Below are positions 57,595 through 64,000 of a DNA stretch of 64,000 bases, in pieces. How positions within the stretch are numbered: the stretch's first letter is position 1; the number at the start of each line of letters is the position of its first letter. This DNA is from CAMLIZ01 sp036231905. Lineage in GTDB: Bacteria; Pseudomonadota; Gammaproteobacteria; Burkholderiales; Burkholderiaceae_C. Under the pieces are notes generated by a model that did no database searches, had not been told where the DNA came from, and saw nothing but the letters and a program-made list of their open reading frames with translations. A program made the position numbers and the translations under genes. The DNA is taken from contig NZ_JAZARE010000004.1 of the NCBI RefSeq assembly GCF_036231905.1, forward strand, positions 434,001 through 498,000, read 5' to 3'.

Positions 57595-58854
57595 ATGAGC
57601 TTCCAGCAAGGCCTGTCGGGTCTGAACGCCACCAGCAAGAGCCTCGAGATCATCGGCAACAACATTGCCAACGCCAACACCTACGGCAGCAAGGCCTCGC
57701 GCGCAGAGTTTTCCGACGTGTACGCGGCCGCGCTCAATGGCGGCGGCGCCAGCCAGGTGGGCATCGGCGTGCAGCTGGCCAAGGTGTCGCAGCAGTTCAC
57801 GCAAGGCAACATCACCACCACCGAGAACGCGCTCGACCTGGCGGTCAACGGCTCGGGCTTCTTCCAGGTGCGCGAGGGCAACCAGACCGTCTACACCCGC
57901 AATGGCCAGTTCAAGGTGGACCGCGACGGCTTCATCGTCAACAACCAGAAGCAGCGGCTGATGGGCTACCCGGCTGACGGCACCGGCGTGATCCAGCCGG
58001 GCCAGGCCACGGCCATGCAGCTGCCCAGCGCGGGCATCAACCCGGCGCCCACCAGCGAGATGCTGATCGAGATGAACCTCGATTCACGCGTGGGCACCAC
58101 CACGCCGGCCGCCGGCACGATCGACTTCTCCGACCCGCGCACCTACAACAACGCGACCTCGCTCACGGTGTTCGACGCCAAGGGCCAGGACATCGCGATG
58201 ACCTACTACTTCCAGAAGTCGGCCACCGACACCTGGAACGTGTATGCCACCGCCAACGGCAGCTCGGTGCTGGACGACGGCAGCGGCAACGCGCTGCCGG
58301 TGACCACCATCACCTTCCCCAGCACCGGCGGTGCGCCGCTCTCGCCCGCCGCGCCGGTGAGCTTCGACATCCCCGCCGGCGTGAACGCCGCCGGTGCCGA
58401 CACCCTGGCGCTGACCGGCGTGACGCTGGACCTGTCCGGTGCCACCCAATACGGCGCCACCTTCGGCGTCACCGACCTGCGGCAGGACGGTTATGCGCCG
58501 GGCCAGCTGTCGGGCATTGCGATCGAGGACAACGGCATCGTGATGGCGCGCTATTCGAACGGCCAGTCCAAGCCGGCCGGGCAGATCGAGCTGGCCAACT
58601 TCCGCAACCCCCAGGGCCTGCAGTCGCTGGGTGGCAACGCGTGGGCGCGCAGCTTCGCGTCGGGCGACCCCATCCTCGGCGTGCCGAGCGAAGGCAACAT
58701 GGGCTCGCTGCAGTCCGGCGCGCTGGAGGAGGCCAACATCGACCTCACCGCGGAGCTGGTGAACATGATCACCGCCCAGCGCATCTACCAGGCCAATGCG
58801 CAGACCATCAAGACGCAGGACCAGGTGCTGCAGACCTTGGTGAACCTGAGGTAA
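57595..58854 (+). CDS. flgE: Flagellar hook protein FlgE
   Basis: A 419-aa hook subunit. The N-terminus M-S-F-Q-Q-G-L-S-G-L-N-A-T-S-K-S-L-E and the C-terminus E-L-V-N-M-I-T-A-Q-R-I-Y-Q-A-N-A form the D0 coiled coil; D1-D2 domains lie between. Length is typical (E. coli 402 aa). The ATG at 57595 gives the standard start; the frame open further upstream overlaps flgD. Confidence 0.96.
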   Translation: MSFQQGLSGLNATSKSLEIIGNNIANANTYGSKASRAEFSDVYAAALNGGGASQVGIGVQLAKVSQQFTQGNITTTENALDLAVNGSGFFQVREGNQTVYTRNGQFKVDRDGFIVNNQKQRLMGYPADGTGVIQPGQATAMQLPSAGINPAPTSEMLIEMNLDSRVGTTTPAAGTIDFSDPRTYNNATSLTVFDAKGQDIAMTYYFQKSATDTWNVYATANGSSVLDDGSGNALPVTTITFPSTGGAPLSPAAPVSFDIPAGVNAAGADTLALTGVTLDLSGATQYGATFGVTDLRQDGYAPGQLSGIAIEDNGIVMARYSNGQSKPAGQIELANFRNPQGLQSLGGNAWARSFASGDPILGVPSEGNMGSLQSGALEEANIDLTAELVNMITAQRIYQANAQTIKTQDQVLQTLVNLR

Positions 58855-58864
58855 TGGAGCGCCC

Positions 58865-58896
58865 CGCCGCCTGCGGCGACGTGCCCCCCGCGGGGG
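58865..58896. repeat. GC-rich hairpins in the flgE-flgF gap
   Basis: CGCCGC-CT-GCGGCG (58865-58878) and CCCCCG-CGGGGG (58885-58896) are two tandem palindromes in the 106-bp gap between flgE and flgF, followed by a TTGGGGCGGCC string that can pair back to the GCCCCGCC at the beginning. It resembles the dispersed intergenic hairpins common in Burkholderiales and may reduce read-through to flgF. Confidence 0.6.
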
Positions 58897-58960
58897 CTGT
58901 CGACCGGCCTTGGGGCGGCCCGGCGCCCGGTCTCCCGGCGCCATCGAGCGAGAGGACGAT

Positions 58961-59686
58961 ATGGACCGCATGATCTATCTGTCGATGAGTGGCGCCAAGG
59001 CGACCATGCAGCGGCAGGACGTGCTGGCGAACAACCTCGCCAACGTGTCCACCACCGGCTTCCGCGCCGAGTTGGCCGCCTTCCGCGCGGTGCCCGTGCG
59101 TGGCGACGGGGCCAGCACCCGCGTGTACGCCCTCGAATCGACGGTGGGCTACAACCCCGACGCCGGCCCGGTGCAGGCCACCGGCCGCAGCCTGGACGTG
59201 GCCATGAAGGGCGGTGCCTGGCTGGCCGTGCAGGGCCTGGACGGCACCGAGGCCTACAGCCGCGCCGGCTCGCTGGACATCAGCGCCGAGGGCACGCTGG
59301 TCACCCGCAGCGGCCTGCCGGTGCTGGGCGACGGCGGCCCGATCACCGTGCCACCCAACAGCGAGGTGAGCATCGGCAGCGACGGCACCATCAGCGCCCG
59401 CAGCGCCCAGGGCAAGTCCACCCCGGTGGGCAAGCTCAAGCTGGTGACGCCGGAAGCGCCGCTGCAGCGCGGCGAGGACGGCCTGTTCCGCGCGGCCGAC
59501 GGCGAGCTGCCGGCCGACCCGAACGCCCGCGTGCAGGACGGCGCGCTGGAAGGCTCCAACGTAAGTCCGGTGGAGACCATGGTCGCGATGATCGCCGCCG
59601 CCCGGCAGTTCGAGTCGCAGATGAAGATGCTGCAGACGGCCGAGCAGAACGAACAGGCCTCCACCAAGCTGCTGTCGTCGGGCTGA
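58961..59686 (+). CDS. flgF: Flagellar basal-body rod protein FlgF
   Basis: A 241-aa rod subunit beginning M-D-R-M-I-Y-L-S-M-S-G-A-K, then L-A-N-N-L-A-N-V-S-T-T-G-F-R; the C-terminus is S-N-V-S-P-V-E-T-M-V-A-M-I-A-A-A-R-Q-F-E. The ATG at 58961 has AGAGGA upstream. It is the last flg gene here: flgG, which normally follows, is missing and an opposite-strand gene lies 53 bp further. Confidence 0.95.
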   Translation: MDRMIYLSMSGAKATMQRQDVLANNLANVSTTGFRAELAAFRAVPVRGDGASTRVYALESTVGYNPDAGPVQATGRSLDVAMKGGAWLAVQGLDGTEAYSRAGSLDISAEGTLVTRSGLPVLGDGGPITVPPNSEVSIGSDGTISARSAQGKSTPVGKLKLVTPEAPLQRGEDGLFRAADGELPADPNARVQDGALEGSNVSPVETMVAMIAAARQFESQMKMLQTAEQNEQASTKLLSSG

Positions 59687-59738
59687 GAGGCGGCCGGGGC
59701 GCGACGCTGAACCTGCGCCACGCCATCAGCTTGGTAGC

Positions 59739-60149
59739 CTAGCCAGGCGCACCCGAGGCGGAACCGCGTTTCCAGCTTTCGGGAAAGTAGCTTGGTGGAT
59801 CGGATCTCAGCTTGATGGCCATCCACAGGCTTGCGACGGACCAGGCGACGACGGCTTCGCCCGCCAACGAGTCGGGCTGGGTGACGATATGAGCCACGGC
59901 CAGTGCAACCCAGCAGCAGGCGAAGGCCATGCCGCCCGCGCGGCTGGCGTGAATCAGCGGTAGACAGGCCCAGCCCAGGCCCGCGAGCGCAGCAGTGATG
60001 AAAACAAGCAGCGCCCCGCTGCCGCCACCCGAGCCAAAGACGCCGGCCAGCAGCACCAGTAGCAGGACGGGTATGCCGATGCAAAGCACCAGAAGCGCGC
60101 GACCTGCGACAAGGAAGAGCACTTTGGCAAGCTTGAGCAGAGGCGACAT
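59739..60149 (-). CDS. Small membrane protein of unknown function
   Basis: A 136-aa protein with about four transmembrane helices (roughly 10-40, 50-68, 72-90 and 95-112) and a hydrophilic C-terminus. I do not recognise the family. The ATG at 60149 starts directly before the first helix; the frame is open 17 codons further but that stretch looks non-coding. It converges with flgF. Confidence 0.6.
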   Translation of the reverse strand: MSPLLKLAKVLFLVAGRALLVLCIGIPVLLLVLLAGVFGSGGGSGALLVFITAALAGLGWACLPLIHASRAGGMAFACCWVALAVAHIVTQPDSLAGEAVVAWSVASLWMAIKLRSDPPSYFPESWKRGSASGAPG

Positions 60150-60225
60150 GGTGGCACCTGACGGGCAGCCGGTGTCCGCAATGGCGGGCGAAGCCGGCAC
60201 TTCGCCACCAGGGTGTCGCGCGAAC

Positions 60226-60905
60226 CTAGCGCTGACGCAGCATCTCGTTCACGGCCGCGTCGTGTTGGCGGTACATCGGTGCCAGGCCGATCGCGCTCAT
60301 CACGTCGAAGCCGTTGAAGTGCATGCGGACCAGCTCGCTCGCATGCCCGGTGAAGTCTCGTTGACCTCTTCCAATGCCGCCGGGTCCGGTGCGGTGTCTG
60401 GAGGGTCCAGGAGCGCGGGGGCGATCGCCTTCACAAGCGCGTGGTACTGCACCAGCGGAACGGTCGTGGCAAGGAAGGCGGCATTCTCGCCAGCCCAACG
60501 CATGGCGCCAGGGTATGCCATGAAGGGCCGGACGTCGGCGGTGTGGCCAGGCAGCTGGCGTGCATAGGCATCGAGGACCTCGTTGCGGTGCAATTGAAAG
60601 ATGGCAGTGGCGTCTCGGCACATCCGCTCCACAACACCGTCATATTGAGAGAGCAGCTGCGCCAGCGCGGCGCGTTTGTCGATGGCGTCCCGCACCATGG
60701 TCATCGCACGCGCCTGCACCTTGGGGAGCCACACCGCTTCGGCGTAGGTGGTACAGCTGTATGCGGCAACCAGCTCGGGCGGCGCAACAACGGCGCCAAT
60801 CGCACGTGCGTTTTCCTGGGCAGAGGCGGGCAGGACCAGCACACCCAGCAGCGCACCAAACGCGGCGGCCGCACTTTTGAAGCGCCCACTGAATGAGAGG
60901 GCCAT
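60226..60905 (-). pseudogene. Frameshifted secreted protein, unknown family
   Basis: From the ATG at 60905 a signal peptide (G-A-L-L-G-V-L-V-L-P-A-S-A-Q) leads into a helical protein of about 180 residues. Near 60355-60368 the reading frame is lost: the zero frame gives an atypical short tail ending at 60300, whereas the -1 frame continues D-F-T-G-H-A-S-E-L-V-R-M-H-F-N-G-F-D-V-M with good codon use to a stop at 60226. The total of 680 bp is one short of whole codons, so a single base is missing. It may be a real mutation or a sequencing error. Confidence 0.6.
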
Positions 60906-60910
60906 GGCGC

Positions 60911-61342
60911 TCAGGACCCGGTCCAACCCGGTAGCTCGCTCGCTTGCTTCAACCAGCGTACAAACAGATCCTCGTCGAACGGCTCGTTCTCCCGGATGTC
61001 CAGGTAGCGCACGTCCTCATGCTTCGACGCGCCTGGCGGCAGCGGCGACAGCGCAGCGCCCTTGAAGAAGGTGACCTTCACGTACTTGGTGAAGCAGTGG
61101 AAGCTGAGGAACCAGCCTTGGCCTTCGACGCCATAGAACGGCGAGTTCCACTTCACCGCCTTTTGCACCTGGGGCACGGCGGCCACGATCATTTCGTCAA
61201 GACGGCGTCCGACCTCTTGCTTCCATCCTGGCATCGCGTCGATGTAGGCCTGCACGGGCGCATCGCCCTCGCCCTTGGGAATCTGCGGATTGCCGCCGGA
61301 GAGAAGCACCGGGGCAGAAGAAGGCGCAGGCCGACGTGCCAT
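60911..61342 (-). CDS. DUF1801-domain protein
   Basis: A 143-aa soluble protein. A-Y-I-D-A-M-P-G-W, V-K-W-N-S-P-F-Y-G-V, and Y-V-K-V-T-F-F-K-G-A-A-L match the DUF1801 (YdhG-like) fold found in small stress-related proteins; the biochemical role is unknown. The ATG at 61342 begins 1 bp from the lipoprotein stop, so the two genes are likely coupled. The protein-like frame continues upstream only as a shadow. Confidence 0.78.
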   Translation of the reverse strand: MARRPAPSSAPVLLSGGNPQIPKGEGDAPVQAYIDAMPGWKQEVGRRLDEMIVAAVPQVQKAVKWNSPFYGVEGQGWFLSFHCFTKYVKVTFFKGAALSPLPPGASKHEDVRYLDIRENEPFDEDLFVRWLKQASELPGWTGS

Positions 61343-61343
61343 G

Positions 61344-61637
61344 TCAGCGCTTGCTGGTGCTGGCCGAGTCCAGCCAGGAATAAAACAGGCTGTCGATGAT
61401 CCACTCCAACGGGGAGCGGTCCCTCTCCGCCTCCGCCCGCTCTCGATCCGCGATCGCCTGCTGCCGGCCTGCCGCTTCCCGCGCACCGGCGCGCTGCAGC
61501 GCAATCGCAGACGCTTCGGCCGAACCGGCCGCTCCGCTGTGGGCCGCGCCCGGGCTGACCAGTGACACATCGTGGCTGGCACAGCCGGCAAGCAGCGCCG
61601 CCACGAGCGCTGCCCTACCTGCAAAAGTATTTTTCAT
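61344..61637 (-). CDS. Small predicted lipoprotein
   Basis: A 97-aa protein with a lipoprotein signal peptide ending in L-L-A-G-C-A-S (Cys19). The mature part is alanine-rich, then a charged helix with repeated R-E/R-A-E pairs, ending in an aromatic patch (W-I-I-D-S-L-F-Y-S-W). The family is not recognised. AGGACAACC lies before the ATG. Confidence 0.6.
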   Translation of the reverse strand: MKNTFAGRAALVAALLAGCASHDVSLVSPGAAHSGAAGSAEASAIALQRAGAREAAGRQQAIADRERAEAERDRSPLEWIIDSLFYSWLDSASTSKR

Positions 61638-61758
61638 GTGGTTGTCCTCCAGTTTTCATTGGGCCTCACAAGCGGAGGATGGACCGCAGCCCGTCAAACA
61701 CGCGCTCAGGCACGACAGGAGCGATGCTCTGGCAACGTGGCTCCGCGCTTGGCAGGGG

Positions 61759-62214
61759 TCAGACATCGATCGCTCGCGCCGAGCCAGGTGTTGGTGGTTG
61801 CGGTGGGCTGGGCTGGCTGGTCTTCTTGGGTAGGCTGTCCGCGATGTCGAGCCAGGGAACATGCTCCTCGAAGAACACGTGGGCGCTGGGCTCGCGGTCA
61901 AGCGGGTCTGTGATCAGCGCACGGGCAATGTGCATCTCACCCGGCCACCGGGTCGACTGGAAGAACATGGGGCTGCCGCACCGCGCGCAGAACGCGCGCT
62001 GGGCGCCGGGGCTCGACTCATACCAGGTGGGTGGCGCGGAATCCGGTTCCAGAACGAACTGCTCGCTGGGGAACCCGGCCCACGTGACAAATGGCGCCCC
62101 ATGAGCGCGACGGCAATAGGTGCAGTGGCAGTGCGCAACCCACTTGGACGGCAAGCTGGCACGAAAGCGAACTGCACCGCAAAGGCAGGAGCCGCGACGG
62201 GTTACGGTGTTCAT
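61759..62214 (-). CDS. GFA-family zinc-binding protein
   Basis: A 151-aa protein of the glutathione-dependent formaldehyde-activating (Gfa/CENP-V) family. Zinc ligands are present in G-S-C-L-C-G-A-V, C-H-C-T-Y-C-R-R-A and F-C-A-R-C-G-S. Most members are not proven to act on formaldehyde. The ATG at 62214 begins at the conserved domain. Confidence 0.85.
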   Translation of the reverse strand: MNTVTRRGSCLCGAVRFRASLPSKWVAHCHCTYCRRAHGAPFVTWAGFPSEQFVLEPDSAPPTWYESSPGAQRAFCARCGSPMFFQSTRWPGEMHIARALITDPLDREPSAHVFFEEHVPWLDIADSLPKKTSQPSPPQPPTPGSARAIDV

Positions 62215-62310
62215 TGCGATGCCCCTGGGTTGCTGCTGATATGTGCTCGACACGATGGGCGCGGTGGTGGCTCGCACAAGCAACGAAAGCGGGTGGAGTT
62301 GGATCGAGGT

Positions 62311-62850
62311 TCAGGCGGCCAAAGGCCAGCCGATCCGCGCTGCGCGACGCAAGCTGGATCGAACCACCAGGCGATGGAACGGCGCGATGGCCAGGATGTA
62401 CAGGCGACCCCAGCCGTTGTGGCAATGGACCACGGTGGACAGGGTCAGCTGGCGTGGGCAATGCGGCGACGGCTCGCCGGAGCACAGCAGGGACACCCTG
62501 AAGTCCAGGTGCTTGTCGTCTTCCCCAAGCACGATCTCGGCCGGAGTGCTGCCGTAGATCCTGAAGATGCCGACGCGGTTGGCCTGGTCGTGCGCGCCGA
62601 GTGACGAGAGCTGCTGAGCGGTCTTGAGGCCGAATCGTCCGACGACGGCATCGCGGATCGACAGTAGGACGCCCACCCACCGGGGCTGCTGGGAAAAGAT
62701 GAACCTGGCCAGCAGCTCGGGATTGGCCGCAGCGCCGGCTGGAAGCCCGATCGAGAAGGCGTCGGCGAGGTGCGTCGATGCATAAGCATTGGCGATGCGT
62801 GACTGCGCCGGCAGTGCGACGGACGTGACTTGATGCGGTGCGGCTGACAT
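62311..62850 (-). CDS. DUF2867-family protein
   Basis: A 179-aa protein. D-A-F-S-I-G-L-P, then D-A-V-V-G-R-F-G-L-K, E-I-V-L-G-E-D-D-K-H-L-D-F-R-V-S and the end P-F-H-R-L-V-V-R-S-S-L-R-R-A match DUF2867, a family often fused to or placed near NAD(P)-binding proteins. The function is unknown. No signal peptide is seen. Confidence 0.78.
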   Translation of the reverse strand: MSAAPHQVTSVALPAQSRIANAYASTHLADAFSIGLPAGAAANPELLARFIFSQQPRWVGVLLSIRDAVVGRFGLKTAQQLSSLGAHDQANRVGIFRIYGSTPAEIVLGEDDKHLDFRVSLLCSGEPSPHCPRQLTLSTVVHCHNGWGRLYILAIAPFHRLVVRSSLRRAARIGWPLAA

Positions 62851-62957
62851 GTGTGCGGGCGGTGGGAACTCGGGCAGGTTCGACGATCACCGCGGGCCGC
62901 GGCGTGAGGCTTGCGTCGGCGCATGGGCTCGATGGACCGGTGGGTGCCGATTCTGAC

Positions 62958-63410
62958 CTACCGAACCCGTTTGAAGTAGACAAGCTCAAGATCGTCGGGG
63001 TCAAGGTTGTCGATGAAGCCGCTGCGCACGAACCCCGCCTTGGACAACAGCGCCTGCGCACCCAGGTTGGAAGTGTTGGTCGAGCTGAACAACTTGGGCG
63101 ACGGGCAGGCTGCTTCAGCCGCCGCCAGCAGCGCCCTGCCAACCCCCTTGCGTCGGTGGCCTGCGGTTACCGCGATCAGCGCGACAAATGCCTGCTCGAA
63201 GAAGGCATGGTTGAGCACGAGGAAGCCGAGCACACGGCCGTCCGCGACAGCGACGAGGGCTTGGCCCTGCGCTGTGGCGTTGCCGATGAAGCTGCGGCGG
63301 CTCGCATGAGCCTGTGCGAACACGTCGCACTGCACCATGGAGGCGATGTCCTCAGGCACGGCCGGTCGAACGACCAACGGCTCAGGCGGTATGGACCCGG
63401 CCGTGCGCAT
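62958..63410 (-). CDS. GNAT-family N-acetyltransferase
   Basis: About 150 aa from the ATG at 63410. V-V-R-P-A-V-P-E-D-I opens the fold. The acetyl-CoA loop is visible in L-I-A-V-T-A-G-H-R-R-K-G-V-G-R-A-L-L (R/Q-x-x-G-x-G/A pattern), and N-T-S-N-L-G-A-Q-A-L-L-S-K-A-G-F is the usual C-terminal motif. Substrate unknown. Confidence 0.85.
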   Translation of the reverse strand: MRTAGSIPPEPLVVRPAVPEDIASMVQCDVFAQAHASRRSFIGNATAQGQALVAVADGRVLGFLVLNHAFFEQAFVALIAVTAGHRRKGVGRALLAAAEAACPSPKLFSSTNTSNLGAQALLSKAGFVRSGFIDNLDPDDLELVYFKRVR

Positions 63411-63495
63411 GGACTGTGAGAACGACGAGGGCAACTGCGATGAGAAGCTTCATAGGGCTGACGTTGCGCTTGGGCGGCGGCTTGCCCGGCTGAGT

Positions 63496-64000
63496 TCACC
63501 AGGAGATTATCTGCCGCAGCTCCTGATAGAACCGCTGGCGCATCGCGTCGACCGTCTGCGGGATGGCACCCGCGAAGTACTCGTTCGCGACCTTGCCGCC
63601 AGCCACCACCGCCGCCATGCGCTGCAGCGGTGTCCCGTGGTGGTTCTGATTGTTGTAGGCATAGTCCCCGATCGAGAACGCCTGCTGCAAGGAGGTCTGC
63701 ATTTCGGCGGGGCTCACGAACGCCTTGGCATAGATCAGGTAGAAGCCGGAGAACATGTCGGCCTCGAGCTCACGAGGTGCGGCCGTGCCCGAGTTGAGCC
63801 AACTTGCTCCGTACACGAACTGCATCATGTGCCCGAATTCGTGGGCGAGTACCTGCCAGAGCGGCAACGGTGTTCCGTACTTCGAATAGGTCTGGGCTGC
63901 AAGCGTCGTCCCGAAAAGAACGGCCATATTGTTCGGGTTGGCATAGGCGTTCGGGGAGTCACAGTCGCTCAGGAACGCGAAGGAGACGGACGGAAGATTC
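63496..64000 (-). CDS. Neutral zinc metallopeptidase-like protein, partial
   Basis: The C-terminal 167 residues are present; the frame stays open through 64000 with good coding character, so the N-terminus lies beyond the window. The zinc motif is L-A-H-E-F-G-H-M-M-Q-F. The third ligand is probably in R-E-L-E-A-D-M-F-S-G-F, as in YpfJ-type neutral zinc metallopeptidases (there R-L-E-L-Q-A-D-x-x-A-G). The protein is likely secreted or periplasmic, but its N-terminal signal cannot be checked. Confidence 0.75.
   Translation of the reverse strand, partial: NLPSVSFAFLSDCDSPNAYANPNNMAVLFGTTLAAQTYSKYGTPLPLWQVLAHEFGHMMQFVYGASWLNSGTAAPRELEADMFSGFYLIYAKAFVSPAEMQTSLQQAFSIGDYAYNNQNHHGTPLQRMAAVVAGGKVANEYFAGAIPQTVDAMRQRFYQELRQIISW

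Noticed and set aside
1..64000. tRNA, rRNA, CRISPR arrays, insertion sequences
   Set aside because: I looked for cloverleaf, array-like spacing and transposase motifs on both strands and saw none.

Overview
The window is about 64 kb of high-GC DNA from a motile Gram-negative bacterium, most likely a betaproteobacterium of the order Burkholderiales (Leptothrix/Rubrivivax/Ideonella-like). This placement is inferred from the FlhDC-controlled flagellar genes, the flhA-flhF-flhG-fliA order, a PEP-CTERM protein, the base composition and the style of the intergenic repeats. No rRNA, tRNA, CRISPR array, transposase or prophage module was seen.

Left part (1-17.2 kb): the 5' end of a polyphosphate kinase gene, an OlsB-like acyltransferase, an M48 peptidase, a divergent saccharopine-dehydrogenase-like/TetR pair sharing a double operator, a PAS-PAS-GGDEF diguanylate cyclase, and a divergent MFS exporter/LysR pair. 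Next comes an assimilatory nitrite operon on the minus strand (nirB, nirD, a formate/nitrite channel, and a PP2C phosphatase-Ser/Thr kinase fusion), then a PEP-CTERM protein, a cupin and a small unknown protein.

Glycan block (17.3-23.0 kb, minus strand): two glycosyltransferases, a TagD-like cytidylyltransferase, an asparagine-synthase-like amidotransferase and a CDP-glycerol glycerophosphotransferase-like protein. This looks like a teichoic-acid-style glycerophosphate pathway in a Gram-negative. It sits head to head with flhDC and is split by a strongly structured 316-bp gap.

Flagellar/chemotaxis region (23.4-59.7 kb): flhDC; motAB-cheYZ; a LysE exporter; a 771-aa unknown with an alpha/beta-hydrolase-like C-terminus; flhB; a chemoreceptor; small envelope proteins; a hybrid histidine kinase; flhA; a periplasmic binding protein; flhF; a P-loop-less flhG; fliA; a soluble chemoreceptor; a GGDEF relic; a subtilase with a hexapeptide-repeat tail; a GGDEF-EAL protein; a LysM-CHAP-muramidase; then flgN-flgM-flgA divergent from flgBCDEF. 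flgG and the later flg genes do not follow. Sigma-28-like promoters precede motA, flgM and the soluble chemoreceptor. A second shared promoter-like motif precedes flhA, flhF and flgB.

Two copies (556 and 561 bp) of a dispersed repeat that is almost entirely one long palindrome lie after flhC and after flhA.

Right end (59.7-64 kb): small accessory genes on the minus strand (a membrane protein, a frameshifted secreted protein, DUF1801, a lipoprotein, a GFA-family protein, DUF2867, a GNAT acetyltransferase) and a zinc metallopeptidase that runs off the window.
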